Of a stretch of DNA of 64,000 nt, positions 39,481-49,272 are shown in pieces. The position numbers were made by a program, and so were the translations under genes. The number at the start of each line of letters is the position of its first letter. Position 1 is the stretch's first letter. The notes beneath the pieces were generated by a model, which saw only the letters and a list, made by a program, of their open reading frames with translations, searched no databases and was not told the DNA's origin. The stretch spans positions 23,312 through 87,311 of the forward strand of contig JAGMBO010000070.1 in the NCBI GenBank assembly GCA_023129715.1, in the 5' to 3' direction. Origin of the DNA: Candidatus Eiseniibacteriota bacterium (GTDB taxonomy: Bacteria > Eisenbacteria > RBG-16-71-46 > CAIMUX01 > WJJG01).

Positions 39481-40226
39481 ACAAGAGCCACTAACCGCTT
39501 CAGCTGGGATTCAATACGAGTTCCATACCATCCAGCCCAGCGCCCCGGAAGGAGCGCTACCCGGGACTCGTCCAATCCGAGCCTCCGCTGTAGCTCGCAC
39601 CGGTCGGACTCGCGGAAAGCCCAGGGCTCATCGGGCAACAGGACCAGCTCTGGAGCGCGGGCCGTCACCTCTTCCAGGCTGACCAGGGGATAGGGCTCCG
39701 CGCGATCGGCGAAGAGAGAGCTGGCACCGGCCGCCGCCAGCATTGCCGCCGGGAAGCAGTCGCGCCCGACGGCCATCCAGGGCTCACGCCAGACCGGATA
39801 GAAGGTCCGCGGCCGCCAGCGGATACTCGCCCCCACCTCTACCTCGGCACGGGCGATCCCGCTGCTGATTGCCGTGGCGCGAGCTTCGGCGCCGAGCAGA
39901 CGCCCCAGCCGCTCCAGCAGCGGCCCCGCATCGCCGAGCGAGCGGCAGCTCAGCACCTCCACCGGCGCAAAGCTGAGGATCTGCTCCACGTCGGACTTCG
40001 AGTTCTCTTCCCGGCAGGCAATCACAAGGTCAGGGCGCAGGGCGCGTAGCTCGGCGAGGGCCACGTTGCGGGGCCCACCGACCCGCGCCAGGCGGTCGAT
40101 CTCGCCCGGACTCGTGCAGAAGTCGGTGACGCCGACCAGCCGGGGCAGGCCGCCTAGGTCGCAGATCGCCTCGGTCAGGCTGGGAACCAACGAGACGATC
40201 CGCGTCGCCAGAGCACGCGCCGCCAC
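39429..40226 (-). CDS. Helical-backbone metal receptor / BtuF-like cobalamin-binding protein lacking an obvious signal peptide
   Basis: ATRIVSLVPSLTEAICDLGGLPRLVGVTDFC...RVGGPRNVALAELRALRPDLVIACREENSK; PEPYPLVSLEEVTARAPELVLLPDEPWAF. Confidence 0.82.
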   Translation of the reverse strand: MAARALATRIVSLVPSLTEAICDLGGLPRLVGVTDFCTSPGEIDRLARVGGPRNVALAELRALRPDLVIACREENSKSDVEQILSFAPVEVLSCRSLGDAGPLLERLGRLLGAEARATAISSGIARAEVEVGASIRWRPRTFYPVWREPWMAVGRDCFPAAMLAAAGASSLFADRAEPYPLVSLEEVTARAPELVLLPDEPWAFRESDRCELQRRLGLDESRVALLPGRWAGWYGTRIESQLKRLVALVQGLDEGSGAGEAARGG

Positions 40227-40294
40227 CCCATGCCTCCCCTAGCGGCCGGTTCCCACAGGGGCATCACCCGCCCGCCCCTTGTGGGCGCGCGATC

Positions 40295-42439
40295 CTATCG
40301 GCCCGGCAGGCGAATGCGCCCCGTGGCCACGTGCCCGACCTCATCGGCGACGCGCACGCCGACCACACTCGGCGGACGTCCATCCTTGGTCTGCGGAAGA
40401 GGAATCGCGAATTCCTCGACCCAGTCGTCGAGGATGCCGTCGAGCGGCAAACCCCGCTGCCAAGCCTCTCCATCGAGCGAGAATTCGAGGGACCGCAGGC
40501 GACTCCCCACATCCTGCGCCCGCCCCTCGAGCAGGTAGTTCCCCGGTCCACCGCTGATCGCTAGGTCGAGGAGCTGCGGCGGCGTATTGTCGATCTGGAA
40601 GGGCGCGCTCAGGCGCACGGCCTCGAGCGCTTCCCCGGGAGCATTGCCCGCCCCGTCCCGGGCGACGACCTTCAGCTGGTACCAACCATCCGGCCAGGCG
40701 GCGGCTTCCCAGGTCCAGGCGTGCGACTCGAGATCGCTCTTCAGGGGGACGAAGCCGTCGTCGTCCATGAAGCGCAGGTAGAGATCGAACCGCAAGGCGT
40801 CGTCGTCGGGATCCTCCGCGCGCCAGCTCGCCGAACGCAGCGTGCGGGCCCAATGTCCGGGGCCCGGCTCCACCCGGCTCGCCCCTCCGCTGTCGCTGTT
40901 GAGCGAGTACTCGACTTGCACGCCGCTGGCGAGCTCCTGCCGCACCGGCGCACCAAGCCCATTGGCCCGTGTGATCACCGGCGCCTTGGGGGTCACATCG
41001 AGTTCGGTGATCTGCGGCGGCCGGTTCGGGCCCCGATAGGGCACGCCGATCGGTCCGACGCGCAGGGCCTGCCCCCGCGCGCTCTCCAGACTGATGCGCC
41101 ATTGCAGGAAGCGCGCCACCGGGCTGACGATGCGCCCCTCGGCCAAGGGCGCCCAGGGACCCCAGCTCTCATCCGGCTCCGCCGTTTGTCCGCTCCGCGT
41201 CGCGAACTCGATCCGCCCTTCACCGGCACGCACCCAGTAGGGGCGTCCCCAACGCGCGGTCTGCCCGGCGTCATAGACGCGCGACGTGTAGGTCCCGCTG
41301 CGCGCACCGTCCCACGCCAAGCGGTAGACGGATCCGCCGTTGCCGGTTCCGACGAAAACCTCATCTTCGTGCCGCAGTAGCGAGAGGATGTCGGCCTCGT
41401 CGAGATCGAGCAGACGCGTCGCATTCCAGAGCGAATCGAGCCCATAGAGCACACCCTCACTCCCAGTGCCGACGAGCAGCGTCCCATCCGGCGCCGTTGC
41501 CAGGCTGAGAATGTGCAGCTCGGGCGCTCGCCAAACCGAGCGCACGAACCCCTCGCGGTCGATGGCGTAGAGCGTGCCTCCACCCGAGTTCCCGCCATCG
41601 GGCCGCACCTCGATCACCGGGAGCACGAACGGATCGCCGGAGGACTCCCCGCCCGAGAGCCCCGCACCATTGGCCGCGAACAGGAGCCGGTCTTCCTGGG
41701 GCAACACGGCGACGATCTCCTCCTCGGGCGCATCGAAGAGCACGGCGGTGGTCCCGTCCTCGGGGTCGAGAGCGAGCAGCAGTCCGCGGCCGTCGGTGCC
41801 ACAGATCAGGCGTTCATCCCACCACGCCAGGGCCACGACATGAGCGTCGGGGACCTGCGCAAAGACTTCCGCCGCGCCGTGCTCCTGGATGCGGTAGACA
41901 TTGCCGCTCTCGCCGGTCGCGGCGTAGAGCTCGCCGTCGGGGCCGAAGGCCAGTTCCCAGACGAGTCCCTCGGGCAGGTCGACGAGGGTTTCCGCATCCC
42001 CGTCCGCATCCAGGCGCGTGATCGTGCCGTTGGGCGCCCCGGCGACAACGAGCTCGCCCCGCGGCCCACGAGCCAGCGCGAAGAGCTCGTATTCGAGCGT
42101 GCCTGCCAGCACCTCCCAACTTCCCTCGCCGCTGAGGCGATAGAGCGTGCCCTGGCTCCCGGTGGCGGCCAGGACTTCGCCCCCCCGGCCGGGGATCAAC
42201 CGCCAAACGTAGGCCACCTCGTCGCCGAACCAGCGGGTGCTCTGCGGGCCCGGCGCGAGGGCGCCGTCGGCCGCAAGCGCCACGCCATCGAACTCACCCT
42301 GCAGCAGCTCCGCCTGGGACGCGGCGCGGAATTCCTCCGTGCGTGCCGCCCCGGCGCCCGGCGTGCACAGCCCCAGTAGCATCGCCACCAGCGCCACGCC
42401 CCACAGCGAACGCTCCGCTCCTCTCCGACGTGCCACCAT
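40295..42439 (-). CDS. Secreted beta-propeller protein with C-terminal Ig-like/discoidin-like region, function unknown
   Basis: Signal peptide (LVAMLLGLCTPGAGA); repeated GELYAATGESGNVYRI / GTLLVGTGSEGVLYGLD / DEVFVGTGNGGSVYRL blades. Confidence 0.75.
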   Translation of the reverse strand: MVARRRGAERSLWGVALVAMLLGLCTPGAGAARTEEFRAASQAELLQGEFDGVALAADGALAPGPQSTRWFGDEVAYVWRLIPGRGGEVLAATGSQGTLYRLSGEGSWEVLAGTLEYELFALARGPRGELVVAGAPNGTITRLDADGDAETLVDLPEGLVWELAFGPDGELYAATGESGNVYRIQEHGAAEVFAQVPDAHVVALAWWDERLICGTDGRGLLLALDPEDGTTAVLFDAPEEEIVAVLPQEDRLLFAANGAGLSGGESSGDPFVLPVIEVRPDGGNSGGGTLYAIDREGFVRSVWRAPELHILSLATAPDGTLLVGTGSEGVLYGLDSLWNATRLLDLDEADILSLLRHEDEVFVGTGNGGSVYRLAWDGARSGTYTSRVYDAGQTARWGRPYWVRAGEGRIEFATRSGQTAEPDESWGPWAPLAEGRIVSPVARFLQWRISLESARGQALRVGPIGVPYRGPNRPPQITELDVTPKAPVITRANGLGAPVRQELASGVQVEYSLNSDSGGASRVEPGPGHWARTLRSASWRAEDPDDDALRFDLYLRFMDDDGFVPLKSDLESHAWTWEAAAWPDGWYQLKVVARDGAGNAPGEALEAVRLSAPFQIDNTPPQLLDLAISGGPGNYLLEGRAQDVGSRLRSLEFSLDGEAWQRGLPLDGILDDWVEEFAIPLPQTKDGRPPSVVGVRVADEVGHVATGRIRLPGR

Positions 42440-42540
42440 CCGCTTAGCTTCCTTTTCCTGCTACCGCCGGCTCCCGCCTCGCGGTTCCCGGTCATCGCGC
42501 CGCGCCCAGCGTTCACCCTGCTCGCACGTCGCGACGACCA

Positions 42541-44403
42541 CTACAGCTCCACGTCCAACTCAATCACCTGCCCCCCAAGGACGACCGCCCCCATCGGCAG
42601 GCGTTGCTCATCGAGGATCAACCCGCTGACCGGCGCGGTTTTGCCGCTGCTGGTCGCTCCTTGCAGGGCACGCCACTTCGACAGCGGCAACGACGCGATC
42701 TCCTTGCCCTGCAACACAACCCCGCGCGAGGGTCCGTAGAGCCGGACGATCAGCGTCTCATCCGAGGGATACTGCTCGATCTGCTCCAGCAGGTCGTCCA
42801 GATCCCGCGGCACATACTTCTGCGGCGCCCGCTCACGATCCCAGTCATAGAACGCCTCGGCCGACCCGACCATCACCCGCACGCGTCCGCCTCGTAAGCG
42901 TTCGGGAACCTCCAGCCGGAGCTGCCGCGTCTCATGCGACCCCAGGTGGTGGCGCAGCAGAATCTCTATGACCAGCGCGTCTCCCGGCCGCACGAGCGGA
43001 CGTGGCACCCGGATCTGCTCGATGCGCAGCGCGCGCAGCTCGGGGACACTCTCGATCTCGACCGACACCTCGGCCACGGAGAACGGCGCCAACGAGGTGC
43101 CCGCCAGGTAGGCCACCGGGGCGAGCACGTGCGCCGCCGTCTGCCCGGGCCCTAGGGTCTGGAAGAAATCGTCCCGCGCGATACGCCGGCCATCATCGAG
43201 GGCGACCTCGATGCGCGTGCGCATTGAGGCCCCCCCCAGGGCATGCGTTTCGCCCGTCACCGCCGACCGCAAAGCCACCGTCAGCAGCGCCGGGCTGAGG
43301 ATCGCATGCCGCGCCACCTCGAAACTGTAGTGCCGCGGCTCGCTGCCGGGACGCGGCACGATCGTCAGGTGCAGCGGAATGCGTCGCGCGCGCACACCCA
43401 GCTCGCCGGCCACGCCCGGCCGCCCATCGCGTGACAGACAACCGACCTCTTCGAGGAGTGTACCCACCTTGAAGGAGACCGCGCGCGTCGGAATGATCGT
43501 GTGGATGCGCGCGCGCCGGATGGGAAACTCCGCCGGGGCGATCTGCAAGAATGGGTGACCGAGACCGAGCAGGCGCTCGCCGTCGATCCACGTTACGGTA
43601 CCGATTGCGGCCGCCACCATATCGCCGCTGATCAGCGAGATGCCGAACGCGTCTCCAGGCGCCAAGCGTCTGTGGCCACCCCCGCCGCGCGCGCCTTCGT
43701 CCGCGGCTCCCCCGATCCCACCCCCCGTCATGCCGGCGAGCGGCATCGGGGTCAGGCCAATCCCCTCCCAGAGCGTGACATCTCCCCCGGCACCCGAGCC
43801 GAGCTCACCACCGAGAAAGAGGGGCAAGGCGATCGGTTGCAGGCCGGCCGGAAGCCCCCCCACCGTGGGCTGACACAGCGCTGGCCAGTCCCCGGCGGTC
43901 ACCTCCGACAGCCAATCGCGTCGCCAGGCCGGGAAGGCGGGCGGTTCTTCCACCGCGGCCAGCGCGGCGAGCCGGGGAGCGTCTCGCGCGGCCGCCTCGC
44001 CCAGACCGGCCGCCTCGAGCACGGCGAGCATCTCACCGATCGGCGTGGCCGCCCCGAGCGGTTCGGTCGCTGCGACGAAGGAGAAGGCCAGCGCGCCGAG
44101 GATCCGTCCATCGGCATAGAGCGGGCTGCCGCTCATCCCGGCGGCGATACCCGTACGGGCGATGCGCTCATCCAGGGCCCGCACCAAGATGAGATGGGAG
44201 CCCGCTTCGCCCCGGGGGAGCACGCCGATGACCTCGACGCGGAAGGAGTCAGGCTCCTCCCCGGCCAGCACGGTCAACGCCGTCGCCTGCAGGCCGGCAC
44301 GGATCTCTTCGAGGGGATAGACCGGAACTGCACCGGCTGCCGAGGATCCTGCCGCGCCGGCCGATCCGAGCAGCGCTGCGGCCAGGATCGCCGGGCAACG
44401 CAT
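42541..44403 (-). CDS. SpoIVB peptidase (S55 family)-like secreted protein
   Basis: From ATG at 44403; EPDSFRVEVIGVLPRGEAGSHLILVRALDERIARTGIAAGMSGSPLYADGRILGALAFSF carries the S55 GMSGSP catalytic-type motif; TWIDGERLLGLGHPFLQIAP. Confidence 0.85.
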   Translation of the reverse strand: MRCPAILAAALLGSAGAAGSSAAGAVPVYPLEEIRAGLQATALTVLAGEEPDSFRVEVIGVLPRGEAGSHLILVRALDERIARTGIAAGMSGSPLYADGRILGALAFSFVAATEPLGAATPIGEMLAVLEAAGLGEAAARDAPRLAALAAVEEPPAFPAWRRDWLSEVTAGDWPALCQPTVGGLPAGLQPIALPLFLGGELGSGAGGDVTLWEGIGLTPMPLAGMTGGGIGGAADEGARGGGGHRRLAPGDAFGISLISGDMVAAAIGTVTWIDGERLLGLGHPFLQIAPAEFPIRRARIHTIIPTRAVSFKVGTLLEEVGCLSRDGRPGVAGELGVRARRIPLHLTIVPRPGSEPRHYSFEVARHAILSPALLTVALRSAVTGETHALGGASMRTRIEVALDDGRRIARDDFFQTLGPGQTAAHVLAPVAYLAGTSLAPFSVAEVSVEIESVPELRALRIEQIRVPRPLVRPGDALVIEILLRHHLGSHETRQLRLEVPERLRGGRVRVMVGSAEAFYDWDRERAPQKYVPRDLDDLLEQIEQYPSDETLIVRLYGPSRGVVLQGKEIASLPLSKWRALQGATSSGKTAPVSGLILDEQRLPMGAVVLGGQVIELDVEL

Positions 44404-44476
44404 CGTTTTGCCTCTCCTTCCCGCAGGGCAGCGGATCGCCCCGCTCACCCTTCGGATCGGCACCCCGTCGAGGCAG

Positions 44477-45373
44477 CTAGAGGAAGTAGAACCGCAAGCC
44501 GAGGTGGATCTGTAACCCGGTCAGATCGATGCCCAGATCCTGGGGCGTCAGCGGCACCATCTGCTCGTAGTGCGGGCCGTAGACGTCGACCAAGGGGTCA
44601 TCCGCTCCGCGGGCCAGCGTCTCTTCCCAATCGAGGAAGGTGTGGCCGATGTAGGTGTCGTCGAGGTGAAGTCGCTCGTATTCCTCTTCCTCCGCCGACG
44701 GAGAAACACTGAGGGTCACGTTCTCACGCGCCGTCCAGCCTTCGTGATCGATGTCGGCCATCCGGTAGGCGAAATCGACCGCCAGGGTCATGTGGTCCTG
44801 AAGCATGTACTCCGCGGCAATGCCGACCTGCCACCCCATTCCGCTGCCGCCGTAGACGACCTTCTCGGTCCACTCCTCATCGGCAACCGAGCGATTCGTC
44901 TGCGTCGCGGTCATCTCCTGATTGGTGATGATCAGTGGGCCGCCCCCGACAAAGAGGCGCACATTCTCGTGGAAGCGAAAGGGAAGCGTGTAGAGCAAGC
45001 GGAGGTGGTAGGCCTCTTGGCGTACCGCGACCTCGATGTAGTTGTCCATGTCGGGGCTCTCGGTCTTCCCAGAAGATACGCCGAAGCCGCCGGTCAAGAA
45101 GAAGGACTCGAAGAAGGGCACGGGAAGCTTCAGATCGCCCCAGAATGTCCACCCGAGACCGATCGCCTCGAGCCCTCTGAGTCTGGGCTGGTGGAGATCC
45201 TTGAGGAAGTGATTGCCTTCATTCTGGATGCGACCATTGATATCGCCGAGCGCGTAGGTTGAGAAGCCTCCGCTGCCCCCCAGGCTGATCCGACCGATCG
45301 GATCCTCCGCCAGGACGGACGGGCCGCTCAGCATCAGCGCCGCTGCCACACCAAGCCAACGCAGGGTCCTCAT
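44477..45373 (-). CDS. Outer-membrane beta-barrel protein (OmpA/OmpW-like barrel)
   Basis: MRTLRWLGVAAALMLSGPSVLAEDPIGRISLGGSGGFSTYALGDINGRIQ...; alternating pattern; ends in LGLRFYFL (terminal aromatic). Confidence 0.75.
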   Translation of the reverse strand: MRTLRWLGVAAALMLSGPSVLAEDPIGRISLGGSGGFSTYALGDINGRIQNEGNHFLKDLHQPRLRGLEAIGLGWTFWGDLKLPVPFFESFFLTGGFGVSSGKTESPDMDNYIEVAVRQEAYHLRLLYTLPFRFHENVRLFVGGGPLIITNQEMTATQTNRSVADEEWTEKVVYGGSGMGWQVGIAAEYMLQDHMTLAVDFAYRMADIDHEGWTARENVTLSVSPSAEEEEYERLHLDDTYIGHTFLDWEETLARGADDPLVDVYGPHYEQMVPLTPQDLGIDLTGLQIHLGLRFYFL

Positions 45374-45603
45374 GGACACTCCTCCAGCCTCCCTCCACGG
45401 AACGCCCGGGTGGCTACCTCCCGGATTTACTAGCTGATACAGAACGGCGAGGATATCAATCCCCTTCGGGGGTGTCAATCGGACCCGCCGCCGACCGCCC
45501 TGGGCGGCGGGCCACTTGTCTTGTCTCGTCTCGGGCCCCTTGGTACCTTGGCGCCGCGAGAATCCATCGACCACCGTCCCATCGGGAGGCAGTGTCCGGC
45601 GCG

Positions 45604-46764
45604 ATGCTAACCGTGGCCCACCTTGTCAGCCCCTACCTCTTCCCGACCGGGTCGTGGATTCACGCCCAACTCGTCCATGCGCGCGGAGTCCGGCCGATCG
45701 TGCTCACCCAGCGCCTGGAGGCGCCCGAGCGCTTCCCCTTCGAGCCGCTCGTCGAAGTCACCGCTAGCCTGGGCGGCTTCGGCCGGATGCGCAATCGATG
45801 GCTTCACCTCTGGGGTCGCTACGATCCGCGCCTCTACCTTCCCCGCCTTGCCGCGGAGGGCGCCGCCTTGCTCCATGCCCACCTCGGATGGGAAGGCGCC
45901 TGCGCGCTGCCGGTTGCCCGGCGTGCCGGTCTTCCGTTGGTGACCTCGTTCTACGGGCGGGATGCCGGGCGGCTTCCCCGCTTCCCATGGTGGCGGCTCC
46001 GCTTCCGCCAACTCTTCGCCGAGGGAGCCGCCTTCCTCGTCGAAGGCCCCGCCCTAGGCCGGCGCCTCGCCTCCCTCGGGTGTCCTCCGGAGAAGATCCA
46101 TGTCCAACACCTGGGCATCGATCCATCCCGGATTCCCTTCCACGAACGCACCAGGCCCCCCACAGGCCAGGTCGAGATCCTGGTCAGCGCCAGCCTCCGC
46201 CCCAAGAAGGGCGTGCTCGCCGCGGTGCAGGCCTTCGCCGCGGTTGCCGCCGCGTTTCCCGAGGCGCAGCTGCGCATTCTCGGGGACGGGCCCCAGCGGG
46301 CGCGGATCCAACAGGCCATTCGCCACCATCGGCTTCGGGAACGGGTGATCATGGAAGGCCACGTATCCTACGAGCGCCACCTTGCCGCGCTCGATCAAGC
46401 CCATCTCTTCCTGGCGCCGAGTCGCACCGCCCCGGATGGGGACAGCGAAGGGGGCGCTCCGGTTGCATTGATTGAGGCCCAGGCGACGGGGCTGCCGATT
46501 CTCTCGACCCAGCATGCGGACATCCCCGAAGTGGTCGCCGAGGGACAGAGCGGTCTCTTGAGTCCCGAGTTCGACGACGGAGCCCTGACGCGCAACCTCG
46601 AGTGGCTTCTCGGCAACCCCGAGCAGTGGCCCGCCATGGGACGCTGCGGGCGCCGCCGGGTCGAGCAGGCCTTCGATGCTCGCGCGCTGGCTCGGCAGAG
46701 CGCGGAGTTCTACGCCGCGATCGCCCGCCGGGAGTCCCCGCGACCTACATCTCGTGGGGCATGA
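45604..46764 (+). CDS. GT4-family glycosyltransferase (group 1)
   Basis: MLTVAHLVSPYLFPTGSWIHAQL; LVSASLRPKKGVLAAVQAFAAV; LFLAPSRTAPDGDSEGGAPVALIEAQATGLPILSTQHADIPEVVAEGQSGLL. Confidence 0.9.
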   Translation: MLTVAHLVSPYLFPTGSWIHAQLVHARGVRPIVLTQRLEAPERFPFEPLVEVTASLGGFGRMRNRWLHLWGRYDPRLYLPRLAAEGAALLHAHLGWEGACALPVARRAGLPLVTSFYGRDAGRLPRFPWWRLRFRQLFAEGAAFLVEGPALGRRLASLGCPPEKIHVQHLGIDPSRIPFHERTRPPTGQVEILVSASLRPKKGVLAAVQAFAAVAAAFPEAQLRILGDGPQRARIQQAIRHHRLRERVIMEGHVSYERHLAALDQAHLFLAPSRTAPDGDSEGGAPVALIEAQATGLPILSTQHADIPEVVAEGQSGLLSPEFDDGALTRNLEWLLGNPEQWPAMGRCGRRRVEQAFDARALARQSAEFYAAIARRESPRPTSRGA

Positions 46765-48199
46765 GGACATGCCCGGTGACGAAGTACTTGTCCATCGGGT
46801 AGTTGAGGAAGTTGCTGACCCTGCTGGTGTAGATGCAGGCAAAGTCCTCGATCTGGCTGCCGAAATGCGAGACCTCCCGCCCGGCCCGGAAGATCGGCCC
46901 CCAATAGGGATTGAAGCTTTCCTCGAAGCGCATCTCGAGGCCTTCGGCCTCGGCGACGAGGGTCCGCATCTGTTGGGCTAAACCCTGGGCATGCCTGCGC
47001 AGCTGCGCCACCCCCCCGCGCAAGCCGGCCGCCCGCATGAACCGCCGCACGGCTTCCGCAGAGACCTCTCCTTCGATCGCGCGCTCGAGGAAATCCCGCG
47101 AGGCAGCCAGCCGGTCGAGGCGGCGCTCGATTCCCTCCCGTGCGCTCCACTCCTCGCGCGCCGCCTGCAGATGCGTGATCTCATCCTCGAGGCTGCGAAT
47201 GATCATCGCCGTGCGCCAGCCGCAACTGCGCTTCGACTTCATGATGTCGCCGTAGGTATGGTCGCCGAAGTACAGGATCTCGTCCCCCGACAGACCCAGC
47301 GCATGCTCGAGCGCGCCGACCGACCCGCCGGTGAAGCTGAAGCGCGGGCGCCGCAGGCGCGCCAGACCCAGGGCGTCCTGGGCCAGGGGGCGCAGCACAT
47401 CATGCCGCGCGAAAAAGCCCGGCTTCCCGGCACGCACAACGACGAGATCGAAGTAGTCGGTCCAATACGGGTGTGCATCGAGCACGCCGCTGAGCAGGCG
47501 ATCCATGATCAGCCGGGTGTAGGCAGCCTCGGAGTTGGTCAGCAGGAAGAGGCGCACGCCGTGGGTTACGATGCGCTCGAGGATCGCCGGCAGATGCGCG
47601 TCGACTTCGAGGAAGCGCAGCGGATCACGGGCAATCCGGTCCTTGATACTGCCGTCGGCGTGCGCGGCATCGACCGCGGCGCGCACGTCATCATAGAGCT
47701 CGCGGTAGTTCGGCTTGCGCTCGGCGGCGTCCAGCAAGTCGACCATTTGCGCATAGAGGCTGATCTCCGGAAGCGAGAAGAGCGTATCGACCGGCGTATA
47801 CGTTGCCCCACCGATGCGCAGCCGGCGCCTCGCGTAAAGATCCTTGCGCATCTCGGCGGGGATCTTGCGCGTGCCATGGTAGGTCTGGACCACATAGTGG
47901 TGGCAGTCCATCTTCAGGATGTTGCCGCGCCGCTTATCGACGATCAGTCCGCGGACGACGAAGGTCTGATCGTAGCGCAGCCGCAACAGCGTGCGCGCGT
48001 ATCCCGCGGCGACCAGCTTCTTCTGGGCTTCCCGGAAGGCGAGGCGCTCGAAGGGCTGCGCCTTGTAGACCGCCAGCGTGTGGTCCATGTCGAAGCCGAT
48101 CGCCCGCACGCTTCCCAGACGGAGGTTGCGGTTGACGTAGATGCGCTGCGCGCGGGGAACATCAGTCACCGCGGCCACCCCCTCTGCGGCCCTGCTCAT
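46745..48199 (-). CDS. HAD-IG family 5'-nucleotidase (cN-II-like)
   Basis: QRIYVNRNLRLGSVRAIGFDMDHTLAVYKAQPFERLAFREAQ; LFLLTNSEAAYTRLIMDRLL; EILYFGDHTYGDIMKSKRSCGWRTAMII. Confidence 0.9.
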   Translation of the reverse strand: MSRAAEGVAAVTDVPRAQRIYVNRNLRLGSVRAIGFDMDHTLAVYKAQPFERLAFREAQKKLVAAGYARTLLRLRYDQTFVVRGLIVDKRRGNILKMDCHHYVVQTYHGTRKIPAEMRKDLYARRRLRIGGATYTPVDTLFSLPEISLYAQMVDLLDAAERKPNYRELYDDVRAAVDAAHADGSIKDRIARDPLRFLEVDAHLPAILERIVTHGVRLFLLTNSEAAYTRLIMDRLLSGVLDAHPYWTDYFDLVVVRAGKPGFFARHDVLRPLAQDALGLARLRRPRFSFTGGSVGALEHALGLSGDEILYFGDHTYGDIMKSKRSCGWRTAMIIRSLEDEITHLQAAREEWSAREGIERRLDRLAASRDFLERAIEGEVSAEAVRRFMRAAGLRGGVAQLRRHAQGLAQQMRTLVAEAEGLEMRFEESFNPYWGPIFRAGREVSHFGSQIEDFACIYTSRVSNFLNYPMDKYFVTGHVLMPHEM

Positions 48200-49242
48200 C
48201 CCCGATCCTCCTCTCGGTGCCGCGGGGGCGTCCCCGGCGCCGCGGTGGCGGCAGCCCCGGCAGCTGAGGTGCCGGCAGCTTCGCCGGAGACCCCCGGCAG
48301 GTAGCGCAGCAGGAACTGCTCGGCGTTGCGCCAGGCCACCCGCTCGATTGCCGCCGGCCCGAGCCCCGCCTGGCGCATGGCATCCCAGAGCCGCGGCCAG
48401 TCCTCGCAGCCCCGCAGGCCGGCGGGCAGAGTAGTGATGCCGTCGAAGTCGCTGCCCAACGCCACGCTCTCCTCGCCGGCGACCTTGAGCGCGTGGCGCA
48501 GGTGGGCAACGATCTGCTCGAAACCGACCTCCGCGGGGACCTCGGCGAGGAACGCCCGGCAGAACGTGATCCCGATGAGGCCCCCGCTTGCGCCTAGCAG
48601 GCGCAGCTGATCATCGTCGAGGTTGCGCGGGTGGCGGCGCAGCGCCGCGCAGGCCGCGTGACTGACCAGCGGCGGATGCGCCAACCGGGGCACTGCCTCG
48701 GCGAATGTCCGCGGCGAGGCGTGGGCCAGATCGATCAGCATGCCGAGCTCGGCCGCCCGCGCCAGCAGCTCCGCACCCAAGGGGGTCAGGCCGCCATCGT
48801 TCCCCGCAACGCGGCTGCCGGTCGCAAACGGATTGGCGTTGTTCCAGGTTAGCGTCAAGATCCGCACACCGAGGGCTTCCAGGGCGTCCAGCATCTCGAG
48901 GCTCCCGCCCAGCGCATGCGCGCCCTCGACCGCCAGCAGCATCCCCACCGGCCCGCCCGCCAAGCAGGCCCGCAGATCCTCCGCGTGACGCACCAAGCGC
49001 ACTCCTTCCGGATGCCGCTCGGCCAGGTCGCGCCCCACGGCGAGCATGCGCAACACCCGCGCGGTGCTGCTCGGGGTGCCCGCCAAGTGGACCTCGTCAC
49101 ACGCCGCCCAGACGGCGACCCGCACGTCCGCGGCCGCCAGCCGCGGCAGGTCGGCCATCGCCCCCGCTGTGGACAAGGCCAGGTCGCTCCCCGGCTCCAA
49201 GCCGCGCACCAGTGTGTCGATGTGCAGGTCGATCACCGGCAT
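48196..49242 (-). CDS. Membrane dipeptidase (M19 family)
   Basis: MPVIDLHIDTLVRGLE (HXD motif); ALGVRILTLTWNNANPFATG; LGMLIDLAHASPRTFAEAV; PLVSHAACAALRRHPRNLDDDQLRLLGASGGLIGI; VALGSDFDGI. Confidence 0.93.
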   Translation of the reverse strand: MPVIDLHIDTLVRGLEPGSDLALSTAGAMADLPRLAAADVRVAVWAACDEVHLAGTPSSTARVLRMLAVGRDLAERHPEGVRLVRHAEDLRACLAGGPVGMLLAVEGAHALGGSLEMLDALEALGVRILTLTWNNANPFATGSRVAGNDGGLTPLGAELLARAAELGMLIDLAHASPRTFAEAVPRLAHPPLVSHAACAALRRHPRNLDDDQLRLLGASGGLIGITFCRAFLAEVPAEVGFEQIVAHLRHALKVAGEESVALGSDFDGITTLPAGLRGCEDWPRLWDAMRQAGLGPAAIERVAWRNAEQFLLRYLPGVSGEAAGTSAAGAAATAAPGTPPRHREEDRG

Positions 49243-49272
49243 GTGCGCAGACCTCTCTCCCCTCGCGCGTCG

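Noticed and set aside
45484-45511. Regulatory hairpin between the OMP and GT4 genes
   Set aside because: 9-bp GC stem only; such stems are expected by chance in this composition and no conserved motif was seen.
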